In this document: piece by piece, positions 1-8,065 of the stretch
How the letters are laid out: the number at the start of each line of letters is the position of its first letter
How positions within the stretch are numbered: position 1 is the first letter of the stretch
Source: Sedimentibacter hydroxybenzoicus DSM 7310
Lineage (GTDB): Bacteria > Bacillota > Clostridia > Tissierellales > Sedimentibacteraceae
Assembly: GCF_013403245.1 (NCBI RefSeq)
Contig: NZ_JACBNQ010000019.1
Location: 1-64,000 of the forward strand
DNA length: 64,000 bases
Direction: 5' to 3'
Translations under genes and position numbers: made by a program
The notes under the pieces: generated by a model
The model's input: the letters and a program-made list of their open reading frames with translations, nothing else
Told to the model about the DNA's origin: nothing
Databases searched by the model: none

Positions 1-59
1 GTAATTCTTTGCGATTTTCTAGGTGCTTTTGGTCTCTTTCTTTTGACCTTGTTTTTCAT
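1..59 (-). CDS. possible 5' end of a gene leaving the window
   Basis: An ATG at position 59 on the minus strand opens a reading frame that stays open to the window edge (19 codons). The predicted start is very rich in lysine and arginine (MKNKVKRKRPKAPRKSQR). It lies 13 bases downstream of the stop of the TetR gene on the same strand, so it could be the next gene of that operon. The ribosome binding site is weak and nothing beyond the basic N-terminus can be seen, so it may equally be chance. Confidence 0.3.
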   Translation of the reverse strand, partial: MKNKVKRKRPKAPRKSQRI

Positions 60-72
60 AGACTACTTTACA

Positions 73-732
73 CTATCGCTTTGTTATAGTTTTTTCCAAT
101 TCTTCATCATCAGACAGCCATATTTTGCTGCTTTCTGTTCCCAAAACCCTTGCGAATACTTCTCTCAGAGAAACTGAATAATTGTGATGCTTTTCTTCGT
201 TCTCCATATATTCGCCGAAAAAACTGCTTTGAGGGAGAGAAGTGACGGCCCTCAGAAGGATATCAGCCGTTTCCAACGGATATTGGACATGAAAGACCCC
301 TTCTTTTGTTCCCTGTTCAATGATTCGGGCAAGGGGAGCAACATATTTCTGAGCAAGGGCGAGATAATATTTATAAAGCGTAAAATCCGATTTCATCACC
401 ATGCTTAAAAACCTTGCATATTCTTTTTTAGGCCGCTGGAAAGTCTCCTTTCTTTGCATAAAAAGCCTTAGTTTTTTCAGAGCATCCATTTCATGATCTT
501 CAACGATAGGCTCAAGTTCTACAAGAGAGGCTTCCATCAATCTGTTGATGCTTTCCGTCAGAACTTCTTCCTTTGATTTAAAATAATGATAAAAGCCTCC
601 CTTTGAGATTTTTGAAGCATTTAAAATATCCTCAATACTTGTTTCCTCGTAACCTTTTTCCAGAAACAGCTTTTCAGCAATCTCTACAAGCTCATTTTTT
701 TTCGTGTTGTAATGCTTTGCCGTTTTCGCCAT
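73..732 (-). CDS. TetR/AcrR family transcriptional regulator
   Basis: A 219-residue one-component repressor. Residues 10-60 form the TetR helix-turn-helix: an LFLEKGYEETSIEDI helix pair followed by the signature KGGFYHYFKSKEEVL. The remainder is an all-helical ligand-binding region with no recognisable ligand signature. The gene has its own promoter, and a perfect 24-base palindrome sits between the -10 box and the start codon, so autorepression is likely. It lies downstream of, and on the same strand as, the PEP-synthase-like gene. A possible further gene starts just after it and could be the true target. Assignment to the family is firm; the ligand is unknown. Confidence 0.93.
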   Translation of the reverse strand: MAKTAKHYNTKKNELVEIAEKLFLEKGYEETSIEDILNASKISKGGFYHYFKSKEEVLTESINRLMEASLVELEPIVEDHEMDALKKLRLFMQRKETFQRPKKEYARFLSMVMKSDFTLYKYYLALAQKYVAPLARIIEQGTKEGVFHVQYPLETADILLRAVTSLPQSSFFGEYMENEEKHHNYSVSLREVFARVLGTESSKIWLSDDEELEKTITKR

Positions 733-746
733 AATTACACCTCCAT

Positions 747-770
747 AAACAAACCGACGTCGGTTTGTTT
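747..770. promoter_or_regulatory. perfect 24-base palindrome, TetR operator
   Basis: Half-site AAACAAACCGAC at 747-758 is followed immediately by its exact reverse complement at 759-770. It lies between the -10 box and the start codon of the TetR gene that ends at 73, covering the expected transcription start. Position and perfect symmetry fit an autoregulatory TetR operator. Confidence 0.8.
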
Positions 771-772
771 GT

Positions 773-802
773 AGTATACTCCTATAGATATGGCATTGTC
801 AA
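773..802 (-). promoter_or_regulatory. sigma-A-type promoter of the first TetR gene
   Basis: On the minus strand, TTGACA (797-802) and TATACT (773-778) are separated by 18 bases. The 24-base palindrome begins 2 bases downstream of the -10 box. Confidence 0.65.
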
Positions 803-835
803 GTGCAATCTGCCAATATGGCATTTTTATCGGTA

Positions 836-3193
836 TTACATCAATATGTGCACAATGCCCTGACCACCGTCAACAACAACCTTATCTCCTGTTTTAAGTC
901 TCGAGGTTGCATCACCACATCCAACAACAGCCGGAATACCAAGTTCTCTGGCAACTATAGCAGCATGAGAAAGAGGTGCTCCTACATCGGTTATAATCGC
1001 TGCAGCTCTTGGAAATAGGGGAGTCCAGCCTACATTAGTCGTTGTTGCGACTAAAATTTCTCCCGGCTGAAGCTTTTCCCCTTCCTCAGGCGTTGACAAA
1101 ATGCGTACCGTTCCTTCTATTCTGCCTGCTGCCCCGGCAAAGCCCTTCAATGTTTCAGAATCCTGCACTACATCTGATGGCAGAGTCGAATCATAAAAGT
1201 CCATTCGTTTATTTGGATTGCTTGCCCATTCCGAAGGATTAAACCGACCTCTGATAATTGACGGAAATGGTGGCATTTCCTTATACTTTTCAAAGTTTTC
1301 TTTTCTTTTAGAGATATAATTTATATTAACAGTCCTGCCGGATAGCAATGCCTCCACCTCATTAATGTAAAGGAAAAATATATCATCTCCTATTCCTATA
1401 AGTTCACCTGCCTTGAGCGCGAATGTTCTGACCACTCTGAACACCCTTACAAACTCCGAGCGTGCCGCTTCGCGTATACGAGCCCCTTCAGATGCCTTTT
1501 CCATTTGCTTCTCCAGCCATTTTACTTTGCTCGGATATTGCTCTTTGAATCTTTTCCACGCATCCTCATATTGATTGTGCTGCTTTTTCAGAAGCTTATC
1601 TGCATCAATACCGGAATCCTTAAATTCTTTAATCTGCATTTCAAGCCAATTTTCATCCTCTGATGGGTCTTTCATGGATAATTCAAATTCGTGAGGTCCA
1701 CGATGACCATTTTTTCTGTAATACTCTTCCCGGTCCATCTCTCCTTTCAAAACCTTAGAAATTCCCATAACAGGACCGAGGCTTGCAAGTTCGGAGCTTC
1801 CCCTCAGATTGGACAACAGTGTATTGGCATCCTCAGTTCCCACAAGCTTTGTAAGCTTTTTGCCCAGGGTTAAGGCTAATACGGCCTTGGTTCCGCTTAC
1901 AATCAATCCCCACCATGCTTCTGTGTTGTATGGCTCCAGCTCGTTCTTCCACAGCTTCAAGAGTTCATCCTTATTGTTTATTTCCATAATCTCTTCCTTG
2001 GTCTTTCTGCACCAGTCAGGTGTTTTATTGACAAAACCCTGTAAGCTTCCCGCAACTTCTTTATTCTTTTTCAGATAATATTTTATTCCCGGAAGCATTG
2101 TTTTAAATAAATCCATTCTTGAAAATGGATAAAAGGGTATCGTCAACCCTTCAGGAATTTGTCCGAACACCTCTCCCAGCATTTTTAATCCTAATTTGGT
2201 GCTTCCATACAATGCACTTATAGCCGATAGTCTATGACCTATATTGGAGTATATCCTCCCGCAAATATTTCCCGACCACAAATAATATCCGGGAACAAAA
2301 CCGGATTCGATATCCAAAGCTCTCACTAAGCTCCATGTAAGCGGTGTCACAACATCGGGGATTGCCTCTCCTACATTTGTATTTACCCAAAGAGAATCTC
2401 TTATGAAGCTCTCATTTATTTCATAGGTATCAAGATTACCCGGAGACAAAGTTGTTATAGGTCTCGCCTGTAGAATATATAAATTACCCCTTGCCACCGA
2501 CCACTCGATATCCTGGGGACTTCCAAAATCTTTCTCAAGCTTAGCCGCATACTGATACAGTTTATCGGAATATTTTTTAAGCTCATCAGGTCCATTGTAT
2601 TTTCCTTTAGGTCTGCTGAGCTTAAAGTCATACGCATTTGCCTCTCCTGATACGAGCTGTTCTCCCAATCCATGTACATAATTACCAATCATGTCTTCAA
2701 AACTCCCCGATATGGGATCAGCGGTGAACAGAACTCCCGATATTTCAGACGGTACCATCAACTGTACAACCACAGCAATCTGATGAGCTTCTTCTATCCC
2801 CTGGACAGAGCTGTAAGCCTTAACTCTCTCTGAATGTCTTGATTTAAAGACCTCATATATGGCTTCCTGTATCTCTCTATCCGTATCCACATTGAGGACT
2901 GTTTCAAATTCTCCTGCAAATGAAGCCTTAGCGGAATCTTCGCTTAATGCAGAAGATCTGACTGCAAACAATGCTTCTTTATTGTTTTTTCTTATTGTAT
3001 TAAGATGGGTCAAAATCTCTTTCCATGCATTCTCATTCAGCTTTTCATCTTCAAAAGCCGAGGGTAAAATTACAAAGCCCTCAGGCACCGGATATCCCCC
3101 CTGAAGCATCCTTGCCAGCATGCTGCCTTTTCCTCCTGCATATTGTCGGAGCTCAGGAGTAAGCTCTTTAAAGCCTTTAACCATATTCATCAT
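836..3193 (-). CDS. rifampicin phosphotransferase-like / PEP-synthase-family protein
   Basis: A 785-residue dikinase-type phosphotransferase. Residues 1-310 match the PEP-synthase/PPDK ATP-grasp domain (GGKGSMLARM near residue 20, RSSALSEDSAKASFAGEFET near 100, GVLFTADPISGS near 155). The C-terminal 80 residues are the swivelling phosphohistidine domain (TNVGWTPLF, then GAPLSHAAIVARELGIPAVV) with the catalytic His at about 743. The order ATP-grasp, long middle region, His domain at the extreme C-terminus, with no TIM barrel, is that of rifampicin phosphotransferase rather than true PEP synthase. The start follows the upstream TetR gene by 10 bases, implying one operon. By family knowledge it would phosphorylate a small molecule using ATP. 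Rifampicin itself as substrate is inference, because the middle region varies widely in these proteins. Confidence 0.85.
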   Translation of the reverse strand: MMNMVKGFKELTPELRQYAGGKGSMLARMLQGGYPVPEGFVILPSAFEDEKLNENAWKEILTHLNTIRKNNKEALFAVRSSALSEDSAKASFAGEFETVLNVDTDREIQEAIYEVFKSRHSERVKAYSSVQGIEEAHQIAVVVQLMVPSEISGVLFTADPISGSFEDMIGNYVHGLGEQLVSGEANAYDFKLSRPKGKYNGPDELKKYSDKLYQYAAKLEKDFGSPQDIEWSVARGNLYILQARPITTLSPGNLDTYEINESFIRDSLWVNTNVGEAIPDVVTPLTWSLVRALDIESGFVPGYYLWSGNICGRIYSNIGHRLSAISALYGSTKLGLKMLGEVFGQIPEGLTIPFYPFSRMDLFKTMLPGIKYYLKKNKEVAGSLQGFVNKTPDWCRKTKEEIMEINNKDELLKLWKNELEPYNTEAWWGLIVSGTKAVLALTLGKKLTKLVGTEDANTLLSNLRGSSELASLGPVMGISKVLKGEMDREEYYRKNGHRGPHEFELSMKDPSEDENWLEMQIKEFKDSGIDADKLLKKQHNQYEDAWKRFKEQYPSKVKWLEKQMEKASEGARIREAARSEFVRVFRVVRTFALKAGELIGIGDDIFFLYINEVEALLSGRTVNINYISKRKENFEKYKEMPPFPSIIRGRFNPSEWASNPNKRMDFYDSTLPSDVVQDSETLKGFAGAAGRIEGTVRILSTPEEGEKLQPGEILVATTTNVGWTPLFPRAAAIITDVGAPLSHAAIVARELGIPAVVGCGDATSRLKTGDKVVVDGGQGIVHILM

Positions 3194-3203
3194 ATTTTAC
3201 CTC

Positions 3204-3815
3204 TCACCTTTCAATTCCAAATCGAATCATGGAAAGAAAACTGTTTCTTTCCGAAAGAAATTCATTGAGATACACTTCTTCAAAATCATTGTTATTTTCT
3301 AAGTCTGCCAGATACTTGTTATCAAAATAATCCAATGTAAGCATGACCAGCCTGAATGCCTGCTCACGGTTGACATTTTCTCTTAGATCAACCTTTTCGA
3401 ATAATTTCTTCCATGCTTTTTCATTTCCATCAAGCAGCATACCGTATTTGTTTTGAATTTCAGTTTTCAATTCAACAGGTGTTTCATAAAAAGCTTCCAT
3501 CATAACTTTCATTAATTTGGGATTTTTTTTATAATAATTAACTTTAATGATGCTGAATTTTTCTTTTGCTTCAAAAAAGTCCTGATTTTCTAATAATGTA
3601 TCAAATCCCATTTCAATTCTTCCCTTTTCGATACACCTGTCCAAAACACTGAGATACAAATCTTTCTTATTATTAAAATGATGAAAAATCAGTGCCTTAG
3701 ATATACCGGCTGCCTCCGCAAGCATTGTAGTCGAAGTATTTGCATATCCATGTATGGCAAACACTTCAAAGCAGGCATCCAAAATTTTATCTTTATCGTA
3801 TAGTTGTAAGGGCAT
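3204..3815 (-). CDS. TetR/AcrR family transcriptional regulator
   Basis: A 203-residue TetR-type repressor. The N-terminal DNA-binding domain is clear: ILDACFEVFAIHGYANTST, then AEAAGISKALIFHHFNNKKD. The C-terminal region is helical with no recognisable ligand motif. It is the first gene of an operon with the rifampicin-phosphotransferase-like enzyme 10 bases downstream. Two operator-like repeats flank its -10 box, so it probably controls both itself and that enzyme. The start ATG has a good AGGTAGCTATA leader. The family call is firm. Confidence 0.93.
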   Translation of the reverse strand: MPLQLYDKDKILDACFEVFAIHGYANTSTTMLAEAAGISKALIFHHFNNKKDLYLSVLDRCIEKGRIEMGFDTLLENQDFFEAKEKFSIIKVNYYKKNPKLMKVMMEAFYETPVELKTEIQNKYGMLLDGNEKAWKKLFEKVDLRENVNREQAFRLVMLTLDYFDNKYLADLENNNDFEEVYLNEFLSERNSFLSMIRFGIER

Positions 3816-3842
3816 TATAGCTACCTCCCCATAAATATTTTA

Positions 3843-3891
3843 ACTGACCATCGGTTAGTATCATTATAATACTATGCTGACCGTTAGTCAA
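3843..3891 (-). promoter_or_regulatory. promoter with two operator-like repeats for the TetR / phosphotransferase operon
   Basis: On the minus strand, TTGACT (3886-3891) and TATAAT (3863-3868) are 17 bases apart. ACTGACC-ATC-GGTTAGT (3843-3859, one mismatch between arms) lies just downstream of the -10 box, and a related TGACCGTTAGTCA lies over the -35 side. The arrangement fits TetR autorepression. Confidence 0.7.
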
Positions 3892-3900
3892 TAAAAGATT

Positions 3901-3935
3901 TTAAAAATGGGCAAGTCTTTTAAAAAACTTGCCCA
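3901..3935 (-). terminator. rho-independent terminator of the hydrolase operon
   Basis: A 9-base stem, TGGGCAAGT (3908-3916) with ACTTGCCCA (3927-3935), is followed on the minus strand by a T-rich run. It sits just after the stop of the alpha/beta hydrolase gene. Confidence 0.7.
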
Positions 3936-3957
3936 AAAATATTTATATAATACGTAT

Positions 3958-4821
3958 CTACGAGTTGCTTTCCATATGAGAAATTATTCTGATTATCAAG
4001 TCACTCATATTTGGCAGCGGAAATACGTGACCTGTATCCTCCAGCCAAATCCCCTGTGAACCGGGTATAGTTTCAGATAGTTTTTTCCCATGCTCAACAG
4101 GGATAACCTGATCATCTGTGCCATGTATTATAAGTGTAGGAATATCAAGATTCTTTAATTGCTCATAGCGGGATCCTGAGACAGTAACTGCCGCTTGGTG
4201 TTGAAATGCACCATTTATATTAATTCCTCTCCTGTTACGAAGATCATACAGCACTACCTCGGCAATTTCCTTAATGTCTAATTCGTCATATCCTATTACC
4301 TGAATATGCTTGGCTATTCGCTCCTTAATCAGATTTCTCTCTCCTCCCATAATTCGGTATCTCAAAAGAGGAATACCCTTTATGGATGAACCAATCAGAT
4401 AGCTTGACTTTAAACCCGGCAGTTCAGGATCACCTATATCGCCCGATGTCATCATTAATGTGAGTGAAACAACTCTTTCAGGGTGATTTATGGATATTTC
4501 CTGAGCTATCATTCCTCCCATTGAAAATCCTATTATATGAACGTCCTGTATTTCAAGCTTATCCAGCACTGCAACAGCATCTTCGGCCATGTACTTTACC
4601 GTATACGGATTTTTACGGTTCCAGTCATCTATCCAGTCAGACATACCCGTACCTCTCTGATCATATAGCACAACCCGATAGCCTTTATCAACAAACAGCT
4701 TAATATACTTGGGATGCCATATCAATGCATCTGCTCCGTTCCCCATAACAAGCAATACCGTACCCTTAGCCGCTGTTTCAGGAGCTTTGTCTGTCGGAAT
4801 TCTTAATTGAATAATATCCAA
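3958..4821 (-). CDS. alpha/beta hydrolase
   Basis: A 287-residue alpha/beta-fold hydrolase. The oxyanion region (VLLVMGNGADALIWHPKYI), the strand YRVVLYDQRGTGMSDW, the nucleophile elbow GFSMGG (Ser near residue 100), an acid region (LIIHGTDDQVIPVEHG) and the final EDTGHVFPL histidine make a complete triad. The substrate cannot be inferred. The start used is a TTG at 4821 inside the end of the upstream membrane-protein gene (44-base overlap). Nothing better is visible upstream without a longer overlap, and the first beta strands usual in the family look short, so the true N-terminus is uncertain. It appears co-transcribed with the membrane protein. Confidence 0.85.
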   Translation of the reverse strand: MDIIQLRIPTDKAPETAAKGTVLLVMGNGADALIWHPKYIKLFVDKGYRVVLYDQRGTGMSDWIDDWNRKNPYTVKYMAEDAVAVLDKLEIQDVHIIGFSMGGMIAQEISINHPERVVSLTLMMTSGDIGDPELPGLKSSYLIGSSIKGIPLLRYRIMGGERNLIKERIAKHIQVIGYDELDIKEIAEVVLYDLRNRRGININGAFQHQAAVTVSGSRYEQLKNLDIPTLIIHGTDDQVIPVEHGKKLSETIPGSQGIWLEDTGHVFPLPNMSDLIIRIISHMESNS

Positions 4822-5473
4822 TAACAGTTACCGCCATAGCACTTAGTGCATCCACTATCAGATCTTTCATGGTATCTCTCAGGGCGGCCTGACCTATCAG
4901 AACGGTCCCGTCAGCCAATATGAACTTTTGCATATTGGTACCAAACATGCTGTCAACTAAAAATTCATATATCTCCCATACCGCTCCGGCTGACAAAGCA
5001 AAGCAGAATGCAAACAATGCTACAAAAAAGGGGCTTAAGTGAGTTTCCAGCACTTCCATATCGTTGAAATAGCTTACAAGACCGAATCCCAATGCTCCCA
5101 GCATCGCTCCGCTGAATGCATGCAGTATTGAATCCCAGTAAGGTATTGTATAATAAAAATTTCTTACTTCTCCCAGATATATGGCACAGTAAAGGAAAAC
5201 AAAGTACATAACCTCCATTTTATTCGGGATGTCTATGCGCAGCCTGCGTTCAACCGCTGATGGAATAAACATAACGATAATTCCAAATATACACTGAAGC
5301 AGCATAAGTGCATAATCACTTTTCACCTTTTCATATACATCTTCGCTTATAACAGAGGGAGCATTAATCATTTTTATTATGATATAGACTATTGAGAAAG
5401 AAAGAACAATAAAAAGCAGTACGCCCGTAATCTTCTTCCAGTCTCTTTTTCCGGCATAATTTGTTTTTTTCAT
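4778..5473 (-). CDS. DUF2238/YjdF-like integral membrane protein
   Basis: A 231-residue membrane protein with about six hydrophobic segments after a short basic N-terminus. The pattern YWDSILHAFSGAMLGALGFG, then GAVWEIYEFLVD, then a C-terminal DTMKDLIVDALSA resembles the YjdF/DUF2238 family, with its conserved Asp/His in one helix, Glu/Trp in the next and a DxxxDLxxD ending. No biochemical role is established for that family. It overlaps the downstream hydrolase by 44 bases and follows the alarmone synthetase gene by about 40 bases, so it may be part of the same transcript. The family match was made by eye. Confidence 0.7.
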   Translation of the reverse strand: MKKTNYAGKRDWKKITGVLLFIVLSFSIVYIIIKMINAPSVISEDVYEKVKSDYALMLLQCIFGIIVMFIPSAVERRLRIDIPNKMEVMYFVFLYCAIYLGEVRNFYYTIPYWDSILHAFSGAMLGALGFGLVSYFNDMEVLETHLSPFFVALFAFCFALSAGAVWEIYEFLVDSMFGTNMQKFILADGTVLIGQAALRDTMKDLIVDALSAMAVTVIGYYSIKNSDRQSS

Positions 5474-5515
5474 TCCTTACCTCAAATACTTATTTTACTT
5501 TCCTTCTGTCATCAG

Positions 5516-6220
5516 TTAATCTAAATTAAGATACTGCGTAAGAAAAGCCTGCGGAATACTAAGCTCTTCATCATGCTCCGCTTCTTCTTTATATTGATTT
5601 ACCTGTCTGTGAATTTTCTCCATTTTATTGTCCAGCTCCGATACCGAATCAGCAGCTTCTTTTAATTCATCTATTAAGTGTGAAGGAACCTCTTTATCAT
5701 ACTTATAGTATATCTTATGCTCCAGACTCGCCCAAAAGTCCATGGCAATTGTTCTTATCTGAACCTCAACATAGACATCTTCCACTCTGTCGGACATAAA
5801 TATAGGAATTTGTATAATTAAATGCAAGCTCTTATAACCATTTGGTTTGGGGGTTTTTATGTAGTCCTTACTTTCAACCACCGTTATATCCTTCTGCCTT
5901 TGCAGCATTTCACTCACTTTATAAATATCCGATACAAAAGAGCAGGTAATTCTGACACCTGCAATATCCCTAACATTTTCTTTTATTGATGGCAAAGACA
6001 TTTCATATCCTCTTCTTTGGACCTTTTTCAGGATATTTTCCGGTGTCTTAAGACGTGATTTAACATGCTCAATAGGATTATAGTCATGGATATATTGAAA
6101 TTCCTGCATTAAAATATCAATCTTTGTATTCATCTCATTCAATGCAAATTTATAAGACATCATAAATCGGGTTAAATTCGTTTTAATTTCCTTTATATCT
6201 ATGCTTGGTTCAGAATTCAT
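5516..6220 (-). CDS. relP: small alarmone synthetase, RelP/YwaC type
   Basis: A 234-residue single-domain (p)ppGpp synthetase that transfers pyrophosphate from ATP to GDP or GTP. Motifs run in the expected order: NPIEHVKSRLKTPENILKK, DIAGVRITCSFVSDIY, VESKDYIKTPKPNGYKSLH, VEVQIRTIAMDFWASLEHKI. They match the B. subtilis YwaC pattern closely. There is no hydrolase (HD), TGS or ACT domain, so it cannot degrade the alarmone, and such proteins are usually controlled by expression. A strong AAAGGAG precedes the ATG. It sits between a GNAT gene (13 bases upstream) and the DUF2238-like gene, so it is probably operonic. Confidence 0.93.
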   Translation of the reverse strand: MNSEPSIDIKEIKTNLTRFMMSYKFALNEMNTKIDILMQEFQYIHDYNPIEHVKSRLKTPENILKKVQRRGYEMSLPSIKENVRDIAGVRITCSFVSDIYKVSEMLQRQKDITVVESKDYIKTPKPNGYKSLHLIIQIPIFMSDRVEDVYVEVQIRTIAMDFWASLEHKIYYKYDKEVPSHLIDELKEAADSVSELDNKMEKIHRQVNQYKEEAEHDEELSIPQAFLTQYLNLD

Positions 6221-6233
6221 ATTGCTTTCTCCT

Positions 6234-6788
6234 TTAGTCCTCAGTCTTCCATTCGTCTTTTAATATGGCATAAACGCAGTCATCGTACCACTTATCATTC
6301 ATGCGGTAGCTTTTAATAAAATGAGCTTCTTTTCTGAATCCAATTCTTTCAAGAAGCTTTACTGAGCTTAAATTATCCGGGTCGACGGAAGCGATAATTC
6401 TGTATTTTTTCAGCTCATTAAAAGCATAATCTATTATTGCCTTTACTGCTTCTGCAGCAAATCCCATGCCTTGATATTCGGGAGAAAGTGTATAACCTAT
6501 TTCAATCTGGTATTTGTCATCTATAAAATGAATGCCAATATCACCGATCATTTGCCCTTCTTTCAGACATACAGCAAGCTGCAGCCATGTGTCAGGCATA
6601 TTCAGATGAGCATTAGCATTTTTTTTAATGAATTCTTCAATTTCACTGATATTTTTTGGTCTCATTGATTGATACTTATATACTTCAGGCATGGAGCGAT
6701 ATTTATAGAAAGCTTCTTTATCTTTCATACTAAGTGTTCTTACCAACAAACGCCCGGTTTCTATGCTTATATCATCACATTTTGTCAT
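6234..6788 (-). CDS. GNAT family N-acetyltransferase (RimJ-like)
   Basis: A 184-residue acetyltransferase. The acetyl-CoA site is clear (IEIGYTLSPEYQGMGFAAEA, near residues 95-115), followed by the conserved VDPDNLSSVKLLERIGFRKEA segment. The N-terminal ISIETGRLLVRTLSMKDKEA is typical of the RimJ/RimL group that acetylates ribosomal proteins, but also of resistance and amino-acid acetyltransferases. GAGGAG precedes the start, and the alarmone synthetase gene follows after 13 bases. The substrate is unknown. Confidence 0.9.
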   Translation of the reverse strand: MTKCDDISIETGRLLVRTLSMKDKEAFYKYRSMPEVYKYQSMRPKNISEIEEFIKKNANAHLNMPDTWLQLAVCLKEGQMIGDIGIHFIDDKYQIEIGYTLSPEYQGMGFAAEAVKAIIDYAFNELKKYRIIASVDPDNLSSVKLLERIGFRKEAHFIKSYRMNDKWYDDCVYAILKDEWKTED

Positions 6789-6826
6789 ATAAAGCTCCTC
6801 GTCTCTAATCTTAAGAATTATACTAA

Positions 6827-7129
6827 TTATAATATCCTTTCCTTAATTGTAACTTTAACCCTGTCACCGGGCTGTTTATCTATTTTTGCCCTAATATCCT
6901 TGCGCAATCCTATAATGTAGCACACAGACCCGTCACTGTTCTTTATACCCATATTTACAATGCTTCCTTCATACGGCTCACCGTCAAAGGTTGCATGCAC
7001 CTTTACTCTTCCTTTGCCGAACTCTGCTCTTACATCATAAGGAAATTCAACATACGCACCGTCAATATCAGGAACTTTCTTGATTTCTGTTTCAAACTCA
7101 TACAATTTATTCATTTCATAATTACTCAT
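6827..7129 (-). CDS. DUF1905 domain protein
   Basis: A 100-residue single-domain protein. [20 protein letters not shown], the [20 protein letters not shown] strand pair, [13 protein letters not shown] and the ending [13 protein letters not shown]-like segment follow the DUF1905 pattern, a small beta-barrel domain of unknown function often found beside or fused to YdeI-type proteins. It begins about 25 bases after the stop of the HxlR regulator on the same strand and is probably co-transcribed with it. Confidence 0.85.
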   Translation of the reverse strand: MSNYEMNKLYEFETEIKKVPDIDGAYVEFPYDVRAEFGKGRVKVHATFDGEPYEGSIVNMGIKNSDGSVCYIIGLRKDIRAKIDKQPGDRVKVTIKERIL

Positions 7130-7154
7130 ATTGCCTGCTCCAAATTACATAGGA

Positions 7155-7472
7155 TTATACTATTTTATGAGAATGCTGAAAATACTTTTCTTCTAAGTCT
7201 TCCAAGTGGTAGAAGATATGTACTAATTCATTTCCAAAATTAAGAAGAGAATAATATGTATTATCTCCTTCAACTGCCTTATCTATAACCTTTCTTTCTG
7301 TCAGTATAGATAATTTTCTATTTAGTTCCGTATGGCTCATATATGGAATACTCTCTAAAATATCGGTATATCGTTGATTTCCACTGTATATGGACTTTAA
7401 TATTTCAGGCACCCATCTTAATTTAATTAAATCTTGTACAATTTGAAATCCATTTGATACTTTGTTTTTCAT
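7155..7472 (-). CDS. HxlR family transcriptional regulator
   Basis: A 105-residue winged-helix regulator made only of the HxlR/MarR-like DNA-binding domain: a leading helix (LIKLRWVPEILKSIYSGNQR), the recognition region (YTDILESIPYMSHTELNRKL) and the wing (KVIDKAVEGDNTYYSL). Residue contacts for a ligand are not evident; members often respond to aldehydes, quinones or redox stress. It leads a small operon with the DUF1905 gene. A short ACAAATTTGT palindrome lies just upstream (about 7479-7488) and could be its operator. The Dps gene is divergent, so Dps is a possible target. Confidence 0.85.
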   Translation of the reverse strand: MKNKVSNGFQIVQDLIKLRWVPEILKSIYSGNQRYTDILESIPYMSHTELNRKLSILTERKVIDKAVEGDNTYYSLLNFGNELVHIFYHLEDLEEKYFQHSHKIV

Positions 7473-7582
7473 AGTTCACCTCTACGAACAAATTTGTGCC
7501 TTTTTATTTCCATTATTTTATCATATAATAAAGTAAATAGGAAATGATAATTAAAAAATAAAAACTTTGAGGAGATAATTTT

Positions 7583-8017
7583 ATGAAATATGCAGATTTA
7601 TTACAAAAATATTTATCAAATTTAGCAGTACTGAATGTAAAATTCCATAACATTCATTGGAACGTAATAGGCGGTCAATTCGTACAAGTTCATGTTTTTA
7701 CGGAAGAATTATATGATGCTTTATTTGAAAGCTACGACGAAGTAGCAGAGCTGTTAAAAATGAAAAATCTAACGCCCTTATCCACAATGGCAGAATATTT
7801 AGAAAAAACTGATATCGAAGAAATTAAAGCTAAAGATTTCTCTATTAAGGAAGCTTTGGAACTTGTTAAAAAAGATATTGAATTCATGAAGGAATCAGCA
7901 ACCAATATCAGAAATATGGCAGATGAAGAAGGAGACTTCGAAACTGTAGCTATATTTGAAGGCTATGTTGCAGCATTCAGCAAAAACATATGGTTCATAG
8001 GCTCTATGTTAAAATAA
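7583..8017 (+). CDS. dps: Dps family DNA-binding ferritin-like protein
   Basis: A 144-residue Dps, a dodecameric iron-oxidising and storage protein that protects DNA from peroxide. The inter-subunit ferroxidase ligands are in place: His25, His37, Asp52 and Glu56 within FHNIHWNV, QVHVFTEELYDA and SYDEVAELL, with the usual 12/15/4 spacing. There is no long basic N-terminal tail, so DNA binding may be weak. GAGGAG precedes the ATG and a strong hairpin follows the stop. It is a single-gene unit divergent from the HxlR gene. Confidence 0.93.
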   Translation: MKYADLLQKYLSNLAVLNVKFHNIHWNVIGGQFVQVHVFTEELYDALFESYDEVAELLKMKNLTPLSTMAEYLEKTDIEEIKAKDFSIKEALELVKKDIEFMKESATNIRNMADEEGDFETVAIFEGYVAAFSKNIWFIGSMLK

Positions 8018-8028
8018 GAAAGTTTTTT

Positions 8029-8065
8029 AAAGCATCCTTACAAAATTTAAGGATGCTTTTGTTTT
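8029..8065. terminator. bidirectional terminator between dps and a GNAT gene
   Basis: A 12-base stem, AAAGCATCCTTA (8029-8040) with TAAGGATGCTTT (8048-8059), is followed by TTGTTTTC on the plus strand and preceded by an A/T run on the other side. The two flanking genes converge here. Confidence 0.85.
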
